Source of the DNA: Rickettsiales bacterium
GTDB lineage: Bacteria; Pseudomonadota; Alphaproteobacteria; Rickettsiales; Deianiraeaceae
Direction: 5' to 3'
Assembly: GCA_947485035.1 (NCBI GenBank)
Contig: CANKQN010000015.1
Coordinates: 1-12,447 of the forward strand
DNA length: 12,447 nt
This document shows, one piece after another, positions 6,544 through 12,447 of the stretch (its first letter is position 1; every line of letters starts with the position of its first letter). The position numbers and the translations under genes are program-made. Below the pieces are notes generated by a model. That model was not told where the DNA came from, did no database searches, and saw only the letters and a program-made list of their open reading frames with translations.

Positions 6544-7920
6544 TTAAAATTGCCAAAGGAGAGATTTATAGAATGGTGTATATTGAAAGAAGGCGTAAGT
6601 GATGCAGAATATTAGCATAATTGCCGTGTATGTTTTAATCGTGAGTGCAATATTGAACGATTTGTAGAGCTCAAGTTCCTGTGATGGGGTGGATAGGTAA
6701 ATGTTTTTGATGATTTTTAAGTAGAAAAATAGTGCCGTTGCAGAAGATAAAACTATTGCGATTGCAAGGGTGTAGTGTTGTGAGGATATGAGGTCTTTTA
6801 TGATAATATATTTTGCGACGAAGCCTGCTAGTGGTGGAATTCCAGCAAGATTCAAAAGTGAGAAACTCAGCAAAAATGCCAGAACAGGATTGGTTTTGTG
6901 AAGCCCTTGTAGCGATGTTATTATTCTCTCGTATCCAAAGTTTTTACGAATTGACATAAGAATTGTTATTAAAAATAAAACAGAAACGGAGTATATAATT
7001 ACAAATTCAACGAGGGTTTTGTAGGAAAAAGTGGGGTCTGTGTATATTGCAAGAATGTAGCCCATGTTTGCAATTCCACTGTAAGCAATAATTCGCTGAA
7101 TATGGTTTTGGAAAACTCCACCAAATGCACCAATAAACATTGAACCGACGGAGACTAAAGCAATAACAGTGAACGCAAGGTTACTGTGAAGCGATGGAAT
7201 TAAATTTGCAAAGGCAAAAAGTGCAGCAATTTTTGGCAGGATGGATATCACGGCAATTGCGGGGAGGTTACTTGCGTAGTAGACATCTGGCGCCCAAAAG
7301 TGAAATGGAAATGCAGTTAGCTTGAAAAAAACACCACAAAGGAAAAAAATAATTCCAACAGTTGCAAGAGGCGAATTCACGACATCTCCAAATTGAATTG
7401 AATTTGAAACGCCGTAAATGAACGAAATTCCAAAAAGCATAAGTGCGGAACATACTCCTCCAATAACGAAATATTTCACCGCAGATTCCGAAACAAACGG
7501 TTTTTTACTCGTAATTCCAACAAGAATGTATCCGATGAATGAAACAGTTTCAAAGGCAATGTAAAGCGAGAGGAAATCCTTTGCTTTTATTGCAAACAAA
7601 CACCCAACAACACTTGTTATTACAAGGAAGTATACACTGAAATTCGCTAACTTATTAGAGCCGTAATATACATGCAAATGGACAAGGATTAGGGTGCTGA
7701 ACATCATTAACAGATGAATAATATTCACATTTTTCGCAAATATTATTTCATTGATAAACACGCAAATTATCATTATTGAAATTGACGCAATTGAGATATT
7801 TCGCACAGATTTTGAAACTCCAACTGGTTTTATGAGGGATATTACCAAGGAAAATAACGCAACACCAAAAAGTGAAAATTCCAAAGCGGAGCTTGATATG
7901 ATACTTAAAATGTTATACAT
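6544..7920 (-). CDS. nuoN: NADH-quinone oxidoreductase subunit N
   Basis: Membrane subunit of respiratory complex I, one of its three antiporter-like proton-pumping units. It has 458 residues and ~13-14 membrane helices; E. coli NuoN has 485. Hallmarks include YIAFETVSFIGYILVG with the essential helix-5 Glu124, AVKYFVIGGVCSALMLFGIS, FFKLTAFPFHFWAPDVY with Lys200, LPKIAALFAF with Lys230, HIQRIIAYSGIANMGYIL, and AGFVAKYIIIKD with Lys370. All charged residues of the proton path appear present. A TTG at 7932 is also in frame, but the ATG at 7920 is the usual N-terminus. No other nuo gene is in the window. nuoN is the first gene of its unit, followed after 2 nt by lysA, and is divergent from lon. 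It has therefore been separated from the classical nuoA-N order. Confidence 0.95.
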   Translation of the reverse strand: MYNILSIISSSALEFSLFGVALFSLVISLIKPVGVSKSVRNISIASISIMIICVFINEIIFAKNVNIIHLLMMFSTLILVHLHVYYGSNKLANFSVYFLVITSVVGCLFAIKAKDFLSLYIAFETVSFIGYILVGITSKKPFVSESAVKYFVIGGVCSALMLFGISFIYGVSNSIQFGDVVNSPLATVGIIFFLCGVFFKLTAFPFHFWAPDVYYASNLPAIAVISILPKIAALFAFANLIPSLHSNLAFTVIALVSVGSMFIGAFGGVFQNHIQRIIAYSGIANMGYILAIYTDPTFSYKTLVEFVIIYSVSVLFLITILMSIRKNFGYERIITSLQGLHKTNPVLAFLLSFSLLNLAGIPPLAGFVAKYIIIKDLISSQHYTLAIAIVLSSATALFFYLKIIKNIYLSTPSQELELYKSFNIALTIKTYTAIMLIFCITYAFFQYTPFYKSLLWQF

Positions 7921-7954
7921 AGCGCTTAACAATTCATTAAAATTTTTCCGTATA

Positions 7955-7989
7955 TTGACTTGACTTATTTTAAAGTCAAACTATATATT
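7955..7989 (+). promoter_or_regulatory. Promoter region of lon, resembling an alphaproteobacterial heat-shock promoter
   Basis: Overlapping TTGACT elements lie at 7955-7960 and 7960-7965. An AT-rich -10 zone (CTATATATT, 7981-7989) follows at 16-18 nt from the second element. CTTG (7959-7962), a 17-nt spacer and ACTATAT (7980-7986) match the RpoH-type consensus I recall for alphaproteobacteria (CTTG-N17-CYTATNT) except at one base. Lon is a classical heat-shock gene, so the match is biologically sensible. The sigma-factor assignment is inference. Confidence 0.5.
7960..7979. repeat. Inverted repeat in the nuoN/lon divergent spacer (possible operator)
   Basis: Perfect 7-bp arms TTGACTT (7960-7966) and AAGTCAA (7973-7979) flank the 6-nt ATTTTA. 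The repeat sits between the -35 and -10 of the proposed lon promoter. On the other strand its right arm supplies a TTGACT -35 pointing toward nuoN, 17-19 nt from AATATA/TATACG. It could be a regulator site shared by both directions, or simply two back-to-back -35 boxes. Confidence 0.45.
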
Positions 7990-8011
7990 AAAATGCAAGT
8001 AATTTTTTAAC

Positions 8012-10336
8012 ATGACAAATGAAAACGGACAAATAGCACCGGTTGTTGCTATCAGGGATATCGTCACTTTTCCAAACACAATAGTTCCGCTTTACATTGG
8101 AAGGACTCAGTCAATTAACGCAATTAATTCCGCATTTAAGGATGGTCAACAAATTGTAATTGTTACGCAAAAAAAAGCCAGCATTGAGGAGATAGCTATT
8201 GAAAACCTATATCAATACGGTGCGTTGGCAAATATTGTTCATGTTGCAAAAACTGGCAAGGTTGAAATGAAAATTATCGTCGATGTTCACACACGTGTGC
8301 GAATTAATGAATTCCACAACGACGAAACAAAAAAGTTGATAACCGCAGAATTTACAAAGGAAACGACAAATGCTATCGACGATGAGGACGCAAAACTTCT
8401 TGTTCGCGCATTGAAAAACGCATTTGGAGACTATGTCAAAACATCTAATATTATCCCTATTGATATTGTTTCAAGCGTTGCGCAAGTTGAAGAACCTGAA
8501 ATTTACGCTGATATTATTTCTTCAACAATGCCAATCAAAGTTGCAGAAAAAATGGAGATTTTGCAAGAACTAGATTTCACAACAAGGGTGACAAAAATTG
8601 CCAAAGTTTATGCAAACGAAATTAAACTTGCGGAACTTGAAAATAAAATTCAGGGCAAGGTGCGTCATAATCTTTCAAAAAACCAGCAAGAACATTATAT
8701 TCGTGAGCAAATTGACGTTCTTAACAAAGAACTTGGAGCCGTTAGCGGAAAGGATTCTGACGGTGTGGAAAAGTATGAAAAGATGCTTAAAGCTTTAAAA
8801 GCTCCAAAGGAAATTAAGGAAAAAATTGCCGAAGAAATTACGCATTTGAAGTCTCTTTCGTCATACTCTTCGGAAAATTCTATCGTGAAAACTTACCTTG
8901 ACTGGATGTTTGCACTGCCTTGGAATACATTTTCCAAAAGCAAAATTAGTGCAAAAAAAGCGGGCGAAATTCTGAACAAACACCATTACGGACTTGATAA
9001 AATTAAAGAACGCATTTTTGAATACATTGCCGTTTATTCCCGAATTGAAAAGCCAAAGGGTCAAATTTTATGCTTGTATGGTCCTCCTGGTGTTGGAAAA
9101 ACAAGCATCGTTGCTTCAATTGCAGAAGCTATGGGAAAAAAATACGCCAAGGTTTCACTTGGTGGAATGAGAGACGAAGCCGAAATTCGCGGACACAGAA
9201 AGACGTATATTGGTGCATTTCCGGGAAAAATTATTGGTGCTATTAAAAAAGCTGGAACAATGAACCCTGTTATTTTACTTGATGAAATCGACAAAATTTC
9301 AGACTCCTACAAAGGCGACCCAGCCTCCGCTCTGCTTGAAGTTCTTGACCCCGAACAAAACAAAGCATTTCAGGATAACTACCTAGAAGTCGATTTCGAC
9401 CTTTCCAATATTACATTCATAGCAACGGCAAACAGCTTGAATATTTCTCAGCCATTGCTTGACCGTATGGAACTTGTGAATGTGAGTGGTTATACCGAAC
9501 TTGAAAAAGTGCAAATTGCAAAAGAATATATTATTCCTGAAACTTTGAAAGAAGTTGGAATTAAAAAAGACGAAATGCAAATTTCCGATACCGCAATTCT
9601 TTCATTAATCAACCATTACACGAGGGAATCTGGTGTTCGCAACTTAAAGCAAAATATTTTCAAACTTGGAAGGAAAGCTTTGGTGAAAATTCTGAAAGAA
9701 GAGGCAAAAAAATGTGAAATTACACCCGAAAATTTGAAAGATTACCTTGGGGTTGCAAAATATGAACACGGCGAAAAAGAAGATGGTGTGACTGTTGGTG
9801 TTACTACTGGTCTTGCTTACACTTCCGCAGGCGGTGATATTCTTTCTATTGAATCAATAAAAATTGCGGGTGGAAAAGGGGAAATTAAGTTCACGGGAAA
9901 ACTTGGTGACGTTATGAAGGAATCAATGCAAATTGCCTTTGCTTACTTGAAATCTCATGCTGAATTTTATGGGATTGCAATTGAAGATTTACAAAAAAAT
10001 GATGTTCATGTTCATGTTCCGGAGGGTGCAACACCAAAAGATGGACCATCGGCTGGCGTCACAATTGTAACTTCTCTTGTTTCGCTTTTCAAAAATATTC
10101 CAGTCAAAAACAATATTGCAATGACAGGTGAAATCAACCTTCAAGGTAAAGTTTTACCAATCGGCGGATTGAAAGAAAAGCTGATGTCAGCAGTTCGCAG
10201 TGGCATTGAAGAAGTGTTTATTCCAGCTAAAAATGAAAAAGATTTGGAAGATGTCCCATCGGAAATTAAGGAAAAGCTGAAAATTCACCCAGTGAAACAT
10301 GTTTCTGAAATTATTGAACTTGCTCTGAATAAATGA
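8012..10336 (+). CDS. lon: ATP-dependent protease Lon
   Basis: A complete 774-residue Lon, a cytosolic AAA+ serine protease that degrades misfolded and regulatory proteins (E. coli Lon has 784). The N-terminal substrate-binding domain spans ~5-200 (APVVAIRDIVTFPNTIVPL), then a helical linker. The AAA+ module has Walker A GPPGVGKT at 357-364 and Walker B LLDEID with Asp424/Glu425. The protease domain includes VHVHVPEGATPKDGPSAG with catalytic Ser680 and GGLKEK with catalytic Lys723; the 43-residue spacing equals that of E. coli S679/K722. The ATG at 8012 has no clear Shine-Dalgarno. The gene is divergent from nuoN, with a heat-shock-like promoter upstream, and its TGA overlaps the folE ATG (ATGA), so folE translation is likely coupled to it. 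Confidence 0.98.
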   Translation: MTNENGQIAPVVAIRDIVTFPNTIVPLYIGRTQSINAINSAFKDGQQIVIVTQKKASIEEIAIENLYQYGALANIVHVAKTGKVEMKIIVDVHTRVRINEFHNDETKKLITAEFTKETTNAIDDEDAKLLVRALKNAFGDYVKTSNIIPIDIVSSVAQVEEPEIYADIISSTMPIKVAEKMEILQELDFTTRVTKIAKVYANEIKLAELENKIQGKVRHNLSKNQQEHYIREQIDVLNKELGAVSGKDSDGVEKYEKMLKALKAPKEIKEKIAEEITHLKSLSSYSSENSIVKTYLDWMFALPWNTFSKSKISAKKAGEILNKHHYGLDKIKERIFEYIAVYSRIEKPKGQILCLYGPPGVGKTSIVASIAEAMGKKYAKVSLGGMRDEAEIRGHRKTYIGAFPGKIIGAIKKAGTMNPVILLDEIDKISDSYKGDPASALLEVLDPEQNKAFQDNYLEVDFDLSNITFIATANSLNISQPLLDRMELVNVSGYTELEKVQIAKEYIIPETLKEVGIKKDEMQISDTAILSLINHYTRESGVRNLKQNIFKLGRKALVKILKEEAKKCEITPENLKDYLGVAKYEHGEKEDGVTVGVTTGLAYTSAGGDILSIESIKIAGGKGEIKFTGKLGDVMKESMQIAFAYLKSHAEFYGIAIEDLQKNDVHVHVPEGATPKDGPSAGVTIVTSLVSLFKNIPVKNNIAMTGEINLQGKVLPIGGLKEKLMSAVRSGIEEVFIPAKNEKDLEDVPSEIKEKLKIHPVKHVSEIIELALNK

Positions 10337-10821
10337 ATAAAAGCAAATTAGAGCAGGCATTTTACGAAATATCACAAAACCTTCCACATGGCGAGCGTGC
10401 AAATTTCGTGAAGAAGTCGTCAGAAAAAATTCTTGCAGAGCTTTCGGGATATGGTTGCAATTTTGACAAGATATTTGAAGGAAAAATGTCAAGCAATGGT
10501 TACAATTCCGAAATAGAATTCCATAATATCAACTTTTACAGCCACTGCAAGCATCATTTCAGTCCAATTATTGGGACAATTTCGGTTTCGTATGTGCCTG
10601 ATTGCTGGATTATTGGTCTTTCGCGAATTACCGACTGCGTTTTTGCTCTAACTAAGCGTTTGCAATTGCAAGAGGATTTAACGATGGATATTGCTCAAGT
10701 GATTTTTGACGGCATTGAGGCAAAATCTGTGACTGTGAAAATTTCTGCCGTGCATTATTGTATGCAAAAAACTATGGAAAATTTGCCTGAAATCAGGACA
10801 TCGCACACAATTGTGAGATAA
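10333..10821 (+). CDS. folE: GTP cyclohydrolase I family protein (FolE-like), short and divergent
   Basis: A 162-residue T-fold protein clearly related to FolE, which converts GTP to 7,8-dihydroneopterin triphosphate for folate or deazapurine (queuosine) synthesis. The zinc ligands are kept: Cys72 and His75 in SHCKHHFSP, and Cys143 in VHYCM; the catalytic histidines correspond to His74 and His141. Matching to E. coli FolE by motif, several substrate-contact positions differ: the Glu of CEHH is Lys73, the Lys of GLSK is Arg98, the Arg of GLSKINR is Asp101, and the MRG arginine after the last Cys is missing. The usual TS-G C-terminal tail is shortened and the N-terminus is also short. The start ATG overlaps the lon stop by 4 nt. 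It may be a true but divergent FolE or one with altered activity. The family is confident, the reaction less so. Confidence 0.85.
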   Translation: MNKSKLEQAFYEISQNLPHGERANFVKKSSEKILAELSGYGCNFDKIFEGKMSSNGYNSEIEFHNINFYSHCKHHFSPIIGTISVSYVPDCWIIGLSRITDCVFALTKRLQLQEDLTMDIAQVIFDGIEAKSVTVKISAVHYCMQKTMENLPEIRTSHTIVR

Positions 10822-10822
10822 T

Positions 10823-11260
10823 TCAAATCAATCCCGTTGACCCAAACCCGCCAGAACCACGCTGAGTTTCGGTCAGCTCTTGTACAATTTCAAGGGGAAA
10901 TTGCTCGTATTTTGCAACAATCACTTGTGCAATTCGCATTCCGTGTTCAATTGTAAATGGTTCACTGGAAAAATTGGCAATAATTACGCAAAGTTCACCA
11001 CGATAATCGTTATCAATAGTGCCTGGTGAATTAAGCACAAAAACACCGTTTTTCAACGCAAGACCAGATCTGGAGCGAACTTGTGCTTCAAAACCCTCAG
11101 GAAGTTCAAGTGAAAGACCAGTTTTCACCATTACGATTGACTGTGGAGCGAGGTGTATATTGGCATCGATGCAGGCGGAGATATCAAAACCGCTTGAACC
11201 TGAGGTTTTGTATTCAGGGATAGTTGCGTTTTTGGAGAGTTTTTTTATTAAGACTTTCAT
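10823..11260 (-). CDS. dut: dUTP pyrophosphatase (trimeric dUTPase)
   Basis: Hydrolyses dUTP to dUMP and PPi, keeping uracil out of DNA and feeding dTMP synthesis. The 145-residue length is normal for the homotrimeric family, and all five motifs are present: SGFDISA (23-29), RSRSGLA (62-68), the beta-hairpin motif [13 protein letters not shown] with the catalytic Asp83, [10 protein letters not shown], and the C-terminal glycine-rich lid [10 protein letters not shown] (134-143). The start at ATG 11260 forms an ATGA overlap with the tal stop and gives the standard N-terminus; an in-frame TTG at 11278 would add six unconserved residues inside tal. It is the last gene of the rpsT-tal-dut unit and meets folE tail to tail with 1 nt between the stops. 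Confidence 0.96.
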   Translation of the reverse strand: MKVLIKKLSKNATIPEYKTSGSSGFDISACIDANIHLAPQSIVMVKTGLSLELPEGFEAQVRSRSGLALKNGVFVLNSPGTIDNDYRGELCVIIANFSSEPFTIEHGMRIAQVIVAKYEQFPLEIVQELTETQRGSGGFGSTGLI

Positions 11261-11901
11261 TTTTGTGCTAATTGCCAATCATTTGCAAAAATTTCAAGAC
11301 CCTTGTCCGTCAATGGGTGCTTGATGAAAGATTCGATAAGACTTGGTGGAATTGTTATGACATCTGCACCAATTTTTGCACATTGTGTGAAGTGGTATGA
11401 ATTGCGAGCGGACGCAGCAAGAATTTCGGTTGGAAGATCGTAATTGTTGTAAATTTCTCTGATTTCTGCGATTAAAGATAGACCGTCGTGACCAATGTCA
11501 TCAAGTCTTCCAATGAATGGGGAGACGAATGATGCACCAGCTTTCGCGACTAAAAGTGCTTGTTGTGCGGAAAAGCAAAGGGTCATGTTCACCATAATAC
11601 CTTTATTTGCAAGAGCATTACAAGTGTGGATTCCTTCAATTGTTGTTGGAAGTTTTATGCAAACATTTTGTGCAATTTTTACCAATTCAAGTGCTTCGAT
11701 GAGCATTTCATTGCGAGTTGTCGCAATAACTTCGGCACTAACGGGACCTTCAACAATTGAACATATTTCGGCTATAACATCTTGAAATTTTCTGCCGGAT
11801 TTTGCGATTATACTTGGGTTGGTTGTAACGCCATCAATAATTCCAAGGTCGTTTAGTGAACGAATTTGCGAAATATCGGCAGTATCAAGAAATATTTTCA
11901 T
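11257..11901 (-). CDS. tal: Transaldolase, short TalC/FSA-type subfamily
   Basis: A 214-residue cytosolic Schiff-base aldolase of the short transaldolase / fructose-6-phosphate aldolase subfamily, acting in the non-oxidative pentose phosphate pathway. Motifs: FLDTAD with Asp6, GVTTNPSII (24-32), the Schiff-base lysine Lys83 in [17 protein letters not shown] (126-134) and AASARN. Two positions that separate the two activities in the literature point to transaldolase: Glu57 in SAEVIATT (Gln59 in E. coli FSA) and Phe128 in SPFIGR (Tyr131 in FSA). The ATG at 11901 overlaps the rpsT stop as ATGA, and its own TGA overlaps the dut start the same way, so the three genes are probably translationally coupled. 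It would supply ribose phosphate or erythrose phosphate where the oxidative branch is missing. Confidence 0.94.
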   Translation of the reverse strand: MKIFLDTADISQIRSLNDLGIIDGVTTNPSIIAKSGRKFQDVIAEICSIVEGPVSAEVIATTRNEMLIEALELVKIAQNVCIKLPTTIEGIHTCNALANKGIMVNMTLCFSAQQALLVAKAGASFVSPFIGRLDDIGHDGLSLIAEIREIYNNYDLPTEILAASARNSYHFTQCAKIGADVITIPPSLIESFIKHPLTDKGLEIFANDWQLAQK

Positions 11902-12164
11902 GAAGCAAGCACTTTAACGCGTGAATATAGACGAGAAATTTTTCTAGAAATTGTTTTGATATGAAAAACACCTTTTGTAACAGCTTTCATACCTTGTTTT
12001 TCGAAGGCTTTAAGTGCAAGCATAGCTTTCTCTCTGTTGCCACCTTTAATGCTTTCTTCAACATTTTTAACACAAGTTCTAACGAAAGTTCTGCGAGATT
12101 TATTCGCAATTTTGCGTTTTTCACTTTGTTTGATATCCTTTTTTGAAGCGGATTTATTTGCCAT
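11898..12164 (-). CDS. rpsT: 30S ribosomal protein S20
   Basis: An 88-residue, very basic protein with the standard S20 sequence: start MANKSASKK, then [13 protein letters not shown], and the C-terminal region [21 protein letters not shown]20 binds 16S rRNA early in assembly of the small subunit. The ATG at 12164 is chosen because it gives the universal MANxxSAxK start. A GTG at 12176 is in frame and has a GAGGA 11 nt before it, the nearest thing to a Shine-Dalgarno here, so the four-residue-longer form cannot be fully excluded. It leads the rpsT-tal-dut unit; the spacer upstream contains a TTGACA element and an inverted repeat. Confidence 0.97.
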   Translation of the reverse strand: MANKSASKKDIKQSEKRKIANKSRRTFVRTCVKNVEESIKGGNREKAMLALKAFEKQGMKAVTKGVFHIKTISRKISRLYSRVKVLAS

Positions 12165-12211
12165 TTTGACTATCACTTAAATTATTTTCCTCAAAAGAAA
12201 ACGAAAGAAAA

Positions 12212-12266
12212 TATTTGTCAAGTTTTTTATTTGGATTTTTTCACCAAACTAATTTCTTGACAAATA
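12212..12266. repeat. 11-bp inverted repeat upstream of rpsT carrying back-to-back TTGACA boxes
   Basis: TATTTGTCAAG (12212-12222) and CTTGACAAATA (12256-12266) are perfect reverse complements 33 nt apart. Each arm contains a perfect TTGACA -35 hexamer pointing outward. The left one points toward rpsT, about 50 nt from its ATG, but no good -10 is seen at 16-18 nt. The same 11-mer also occurs at 5040-5050 upstream of the phasin-like gene. It may be part of the rpsT promoter or a regulator binding site. Confidence 0.5.
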
Positions 12267-12285
12267 ACCCGCCCACTTCCATTAT
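12257..12285 (+). promoter_or_regulatory. Promoter-like sequence pointing toward the right edge (antisense to the alkB-like gene)
   Basis: TTGACA (12257-12262), a 17-nt spacer with a C-rich core, and CATTAT (12280-12285, four of six matches including the key A2 and T6). It would transcribe rightward, antisense to the end of the alkB-like gene. No plus-strand ORF or recognisable RNA follows within the window, so it may be incidental. Confidence 0.25.
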
Positions 12286-12308
12286 GGCTTTGGTTCAAGT
12301 TTTATTTC

Positions 12309-12322
12309 TGCACAGCTGTGCA
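12309..12322. repeat. Perfect 14-bp palindrome in the rpsT/alkB-like spacer
   Basis: TGCACAGCTGTGCA is its own reverse complement and lies 2 nt past the stop of the alkB-like gene. It has no loop and no T-run after it on either strand, so it fits a dimeric protein site better than an intrinsic terminator. One perfect 14-mer palindrome is roughly expected by chance in a window of this size. Confidence 0.3.
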
Positions 12323-12324
12323 AA

Positions 12325-12447
12325 TTACAAAATCACTTTCCTGTAAGTAATACTAACCCTCCTGTTTTTGATGTTAGACCTCCTTGTGGGGATTGAATGC
12401 TTCCATTTATACCTTACTTCACCGTGCAATGTTAAAAGGCTTCTTGG
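12325..12447 (-). CDS. AlkB-like 2-oxoglutarate/Fe(II) dioxygenase, C-terminal fragment (5' part outside window)
   Basis: The minus strand is open from the right edge for 40 codons to a TAA at 12327-12325. It reads RSLLTLHGEVRYKWKHSIP, then a basic stretch, then RRVSITYRKV. This is the C-terminal core of AlkB-type dioxygenases (the ALKBH8-like form: RSLL-L-G-RY-W-HGIP ... R-S-TFR), which oxidatively demethylate alkylated DNA or RNA bases. The His of KHSIP (codon 12399-12397) corresponds to the distal iron ligand. The Arg residues of RRVSITYR correspond to those that bind 2-oxoglutarate. The HxD motif and N-terminus lie outside. It is on the same strand as rpsT and 160 nt upstream of it. Family call is good; the substrate, DNA or RNA, cannot be told. 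Confidence 0.8.
   Translation of the reverse strand, partial: PRSLLTLHGEVRYKWKHSIPTRRSNIKNRRVSITYRKVIL

Noticed and set aside
6542-6556. Upstream TTG start for lysA overlapping nuoN, and similar TTG/GTG extensions for nuoN, dut and rpsT
   Set aside because: In each case a nearby ATG gives the usual family N-terminus or a tight ATGA or 2-nt junction. The rpsT GTG remains possible and is noted there.
10000-10022. Short tandem GTTCAT repeat inside lon
   Set aside because: It encodes the conserved VHVHVPEG stretch before the catalytic serine, so it is explained by protein sequence.
10187-10492. Open frame antisense to the lon/folE junction
   Set aside because: It covers conserved Lon and FolE codons on the other strand and shows no family features.
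12309-12322. Palindrome as intrinsic terminator of the alkB-like gene
   Set aside because: It folds at best into a 5-bp stem with a 4-nt loop and is not followed by a T-run on the minus strand.
12290-12447. Possible structured RNA (6S-like) or tRNA on the plus strand after the promoter-like sequence; GGTTCAAG looks like a T-loop
   Set aside because: The bases beside GGTTCAAG do not form a T-stem and no acceptor or anticodon arm can be built. The remaining stretch is explained by the minus-strand AlkB-like reading frame.
1-12447. CRISPR array, insertion sequence, prophage, toxin-antitoxin or defence island
   Set aside because: No regularly spaced repeats, transposase, integrase, terminal repeats or toxin-antitoxin pairs were seen; the genes are mostly housekeeping and tightly packed.

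Overview
The window looks like part of a compact, AT-rich alphaproteobacterial chromosome. Gene content, gene packing and the FolE/NuoN/Lon sequence types recall Rickettsiales-like lineages. The intact-looking lysA hints at one that still makes amino acids or peptidoglycan precursors. This placement is an inference from composition and family resemblance; there is no rRNA or other decisive marker here. Nearly every base is coding, Shine-Dalgarno sequences are weak or absent, several neighbours overlap by ATGA, and no convincing intrinsic terminator is visible.

Left region (1-2653, + strand): the C-terminal part of a proton-conducting (MrpD/NuoL/NuoM-like) membrane subunit overlaps a short SulP anion transporter that has no STAS domain. 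A secreted, probably outer-membrane beta-barrel protein of unknown function follows. Next (4980-2654, - strand) comes a two-gene unit: a small helical, phasin-like protein, then a full-length soluble lytic transglycosylase of the Slt70 type. A 127-bp divergent spacer separates it from a single-domain rhodanese (+), whose end overlaps the end of lysA (-).

Centre (7920-5387, - strand): nuoN, the membrane subunit of complex I, is followed after 2 nt by lysA, whose product stops about 30 residues short of the usual C-terminus. A 91-bp divergent spacer between nuoN and lon holds tandem TTGACT elements, a 7-bp-arm inverted repeat and a sequence resembling the alphaproteobacterial heat-shock promoter. 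Lon (+) is complete and overlaps by ATGA a divergent, short FolE-like protein in which several substrate-binding positions are changed.

Right region (- strand): rpsT, tal and dut form a tight unit joined by two ATGA overlaps and meet folE tail to tail with a 1-nt gap. Past rpsT is a spacer with an 11-bp inverted repeat built from TTGACA elements. At the very edge, on the - strand, lies the C-terminal 40 codons of an AlkB-like 2-oxoglutarate/Fe(II) dioxygenase.

Most genes are housekeeping. The points most worth a second look are the overlap between the proton-channel-type subunit and the SulP transporter, the altered FolE-like active site, the shortened LysA, the nuoN/lon control region, and three convergent gene pairs with essentially no space between them.
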